NCBI GenBank assembly: GCA_031408575.1
Contig: JANNWS010000146.1
Coordinates: forward strand, 14,748 to 78,747
Direction: 5' to 3'
DNA length: 64,000 nt
From: Aliitabrizicola sp031408575
GTDB taxonomy: Bacteria; Pseudomonadota; Alphaproteobacteria; Rhodobacterales; Rhodobacteraceae
Both the position numbers and the translations under genes were made by a program. The notes below the pieces were generated by a model. It searched no databases. It was given only the letters and a program-made list of their open reading frames with translations, and had not been told where the DNA came from. Below, one piece after another: positions 62,275-64,000 of the stretch. Within the stretch, counting starts at the first letter, position 1. Every line of letters begins with the position of its first letter.

Positions 62275-63195
62275 ATGATGCCCACCCCCATAGCCATCGT
62301 CGGTGTCGGCAAGATCGCCCGCGATCAGCATCTGCCCGCCATCGCCGCCAACCCGGATTTCACCCTTGCCGCCGCCATATCGCGCAATGGTCGCGTTGAG
62401 GGTGTCCCGAATTTTACTGATTTCGAGACGTTTTTGCGCGACGGCCCCGATGCCGCCGTGGCGCTGTGCACCCCCCCAGATGTGCGCCTTGAAATGTCGC
62501 TCATGGCCATCGCTGCCGGCCGCGACCTTCTCATTGAAAAGCCCCCCGCCGCGACCATCGGCGAGATCGAAACCATCATCGACGCCGCAGCAAAAGCAAA
62601 AGTCGTCCTCTTTGCCACCTGGCATTCCCGCTTTGCCCCCGCCGTTCCACAGGTAAAAGACTGGATTGCGACCCGCGACATTTCCAAAATCGCCATCACC
62701 TGGCGAGAGGATGTGCGCCGATGGCACCCCGATCAGGCATGGATCTGGCAACCCGGCGGCTTTGGCGTGTTCGATCCGGGCATCAACGCCCTGTCTATCC
62801 TAACGGAGATTCTTCCCGGCACGGTCCATGTCGCTGCTGCCGAACTGGAAGTGCCGTCCAACGCCTTCACCCCCATCGCCGCCCGCTTGACCATGACTGA
62901 TGGAACCACCCCGATCACCGCCGATTTCGACTGGCGGCAGGAAGGCCCGCAAACCTGGGATATCGACGTGCAGGCGGGTGCCGAGCGTCTCAAGCTGCGG
63001 ATGGGTGGCGCAAAGCTTGCGATTGGTGGGGTTGAGGTGGACGTTGGCCCAGAAGAGGAATATCCCAACATCTATCGCCGTTTTGCGCATTTGATTGCCA
63101 AGCGCGAATCGGATGCCGATATCGCCCCCCTCAGGATCGTCGCGGATGCCTGCCTCAAAGGCCGCCAGACTGTGACCGATCCGTTCCACGACTGA
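62275..63195 (+). CDS. L-arabinose/D-galactose 1-dehydrogenase (Gfo/Idh/MocA)
   Basis: 306 residues, close in length and style to Azospirillum L-arabinose 1-dehydrogenase. PIAIVGVGKIARDQHLPAIA binds NAD(P); ALCTPPDVRLEMSLMAIAAG-RDLLIEKPPA has the family EKP lysine; QPGGFGVFDPGINALSILTE has the active-site aspartate and N (replacing H). It would oxidise the sugar to the lactone, first step of the pathway. Two ATGs (62275, 62278) are possible. Confidence 0.85.
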   Translation: MMPTPIAIVGVGKIARDQHLPAIAANPDFTLAAAISRNGRVEGVPNFTDFETFLRDGPDAAVALCTPPDVRLEMSLMAIAAGRDLLIEKPPAATIGEIETIIDAAAKAKVVLFATWHSRFAPAVPQVKDWIATRDISKIAITWREDVRRWHPDQAWIWQPGGFGVFDPGINALSILTEILPGTVHVAAAELEVPSNAFTPIAARLTMTDGTTPITADFDWRQEGPQTWDIDVQAGAERLKLRMGGAKLAIGGVEVDVGPEEEYPNIYRRFAHLIAKRESDADIAPLRIVADACLKGRQTVTDPFHD

Positions 63196-63206
63196 AGGAT
63201 GCACCA

Positions 63207-64000
63207 ATGCTGACCGGAAAACACCTGATCGCGGGCGACTGGGTTCAGGGCGATACGACGTTCCGCTCATCCCCCGCCCATGGCGAGGCGCACGACTTTT
63301 CGGTCGGCAGTCCCGCCCACGTCGACCGTGCCGTGCGTGCCGCCGAAGCGGCCTTCGCGTCCTACGGCCAGACGACCCGCGAGGTGCGCGCCGCCTTCCT
63401 TGAGCGCATCGCGGACGAGATCGAGGCGCGGGCGACCGAGATCACCGCCATCGGCACCGAAGAAACCGGCCTGCCTACAGGCCGCCTTGACGGCGAGCGG
63501 GGCCGCACCACAGGCCAGTTGCGCCTGTTCGCCACCCATATCCGCAAGGGCGACTACCTTGACCGCCGCCATGACGCGGCGCTGCCCGACCGCAAGCCCC
63601 TGCCGCGCCCTGACATGAAGCTGGTGCAGCGCCCGACCGGCCCTGTCGCGGTGTTCGGCGCATCTAACTTTCCGCTCGCCTTCTCGACGGCGGGTGGCGA
63701 CACCGCCTCGGCCCTTGCCGCAGGTTGCCCGGTCGTCGTCAAAGGCCACTCCGCCCACCCCGGCACGGCCGAAATCGTGGCCCAAGCCATCGAATCCGCG
63801 GTCTTGGCCTGCGGCCTGCATCCCGGTGTGTTTTCGCTCATTCAGGGTGGTCGCCGCGCTGTGGGCGAATCCCTCGTTCAGCATCCCCTCATCCGCGCTG
63901 TGGGCTTTACCGGATCGCTGATGGGTGGCCGCGCGCTGTATAACCTCTGCACCGCGCGCCCCGACCCGATTCCGTTCTTCGGCGAGTTGGGCAGCGTCAA
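63207..64000 (+). CDS. 2-oxoglutarate semialdehyde dehydrogenase (cut by window end)
   Basis: The first 264 residues of an aldehyde dehydrogenase: LTGKHLIAGDWVQGDTTFRS, RPTGPVAVFGASNFPLAFST (cofactor region), CPVVVKGHSAHPGTAEIVAQ and VGFTGSLMGGRALYNL. It matches the KGSADH group, which uses NAD(P) to make 2-oxoglutarate as the last step of oxidative pentose breakdown. The catalytic cysteine lies beyond the window. The ATG is 11 bases after the preceding stop, with AAGGA upstream. Confidence 0.85.
   Translation, partial: MLTGKHLIAGDWVQGDTTFRSSPAHGEAHDFSVGSPAHVDRAVRAAEAAFASYGQTTREVRAAFLERIADEIEARATEITAIGTEETGLPTGRLDGERGRTTGQLRLFATHIRKGDYLDRRHDAALPDRKPLPRPDMKLVQRPTGPVAVFGASNFPLAFSTAGGDTASALAAGCPVVVKGHSAHPGTAEIVAQAIESAVLACGLHPGVFSLIQGGRRAVGESLVQHPLIRAVGFTGSLMGGRALYNLCTARPDPIPFFGELGSV

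Overview
This 64 kb window reads as chromosome of a GC-rich alphaproteobacterium of the order Rhodobacterales (Rhodobacter/Gemmobacter/Tabrizicola-like). The evidence is the gene set and its order: murA-DUF2948-hisD-UPF0262-LMW phosphatase, an AcuI-type reductase, a ChvE/GguABC sugar system, small Rhodobacterales-type hypothetical proteins, and very tight gene overlaps (ATGA, TGATG). Genus-level assignment is inference.

Layout. 1-5.5 kb: surface polysaccharide genes (sulfotransferase, hexapeptide acetyltransferase, two-domain glycosyltransferase, galE). 5.5-6.5 kb: acrylyl-CoA reductase. 6.8-10 kb: arsenate resistance operon of the GAPDH/ArsJ type, led by an ArsR-ArsC fusion with a palindrome over its start codon. 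10.7-21.15 kb: a compact integrated element in tRNA-Thr(GGT), bounded by a perfect 48-bp direct repeat. It has integrase, excisionase-like and regulatory genes, a RepA-type helicase, and a head module (connector, large terminase, HNH, capsid, prohead protease, portal), but no tail or lysis genes. It looks like a capsid-forming phage satellite. 21.2-26.5 kb: the murA-hisD housekeeping operon, with a GIY-YIG/DUF4357 gene inserted. 26.6-30.6 kb: H-NOX-like protein plus diguanylate cyclase, a GH13 glucosidase, and a periplasmic molybdopterin-domain protein. 30.6-35.4 kb: an SbcC/SbcD-like (YhaN/YhaO) pair and tRNA-Cys. 35.7-40.2 kb: fused 2-oxoacid dehydrogenase E1, glutaryl-CoA dehydrogenase and a divergent LysR. 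40.6-52 kb: a 2583-residue secreted repeat protein, translationally coupled to a 1199-residue outer-membrane barrel. 52-54.4 kb: isomerase/oxidoreductase pair. 54.4-64 kb: LysR, chvE, gguA, gguB, gguC, arabonate dehydratase, arabinose/galactose dehydrogenase and a semialdehyde dehydrogenase cut by the window end, an oxidative pentose pathway with its own transporter.

The most notable observation concerns the element. Its attachment core lies inside a gene. On the integrase side, an ATG seven bases after the int stop opens a frame that runs through the core and stops just outside it. On the other side, the same frame runs out of the core into the first gene of the head operon. Only the excised circle would carry the whole 188-codon gene, directly behind int. 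In the circle all genes except the repressor and one small partner would lie in one direction behind the operator-controlled early promoter. Integration would therefore break both the head operon's first gene and its transcript, which would make excision the switch for particle production. The sequence shows the split frame directly; the regulatory consequence is inference.
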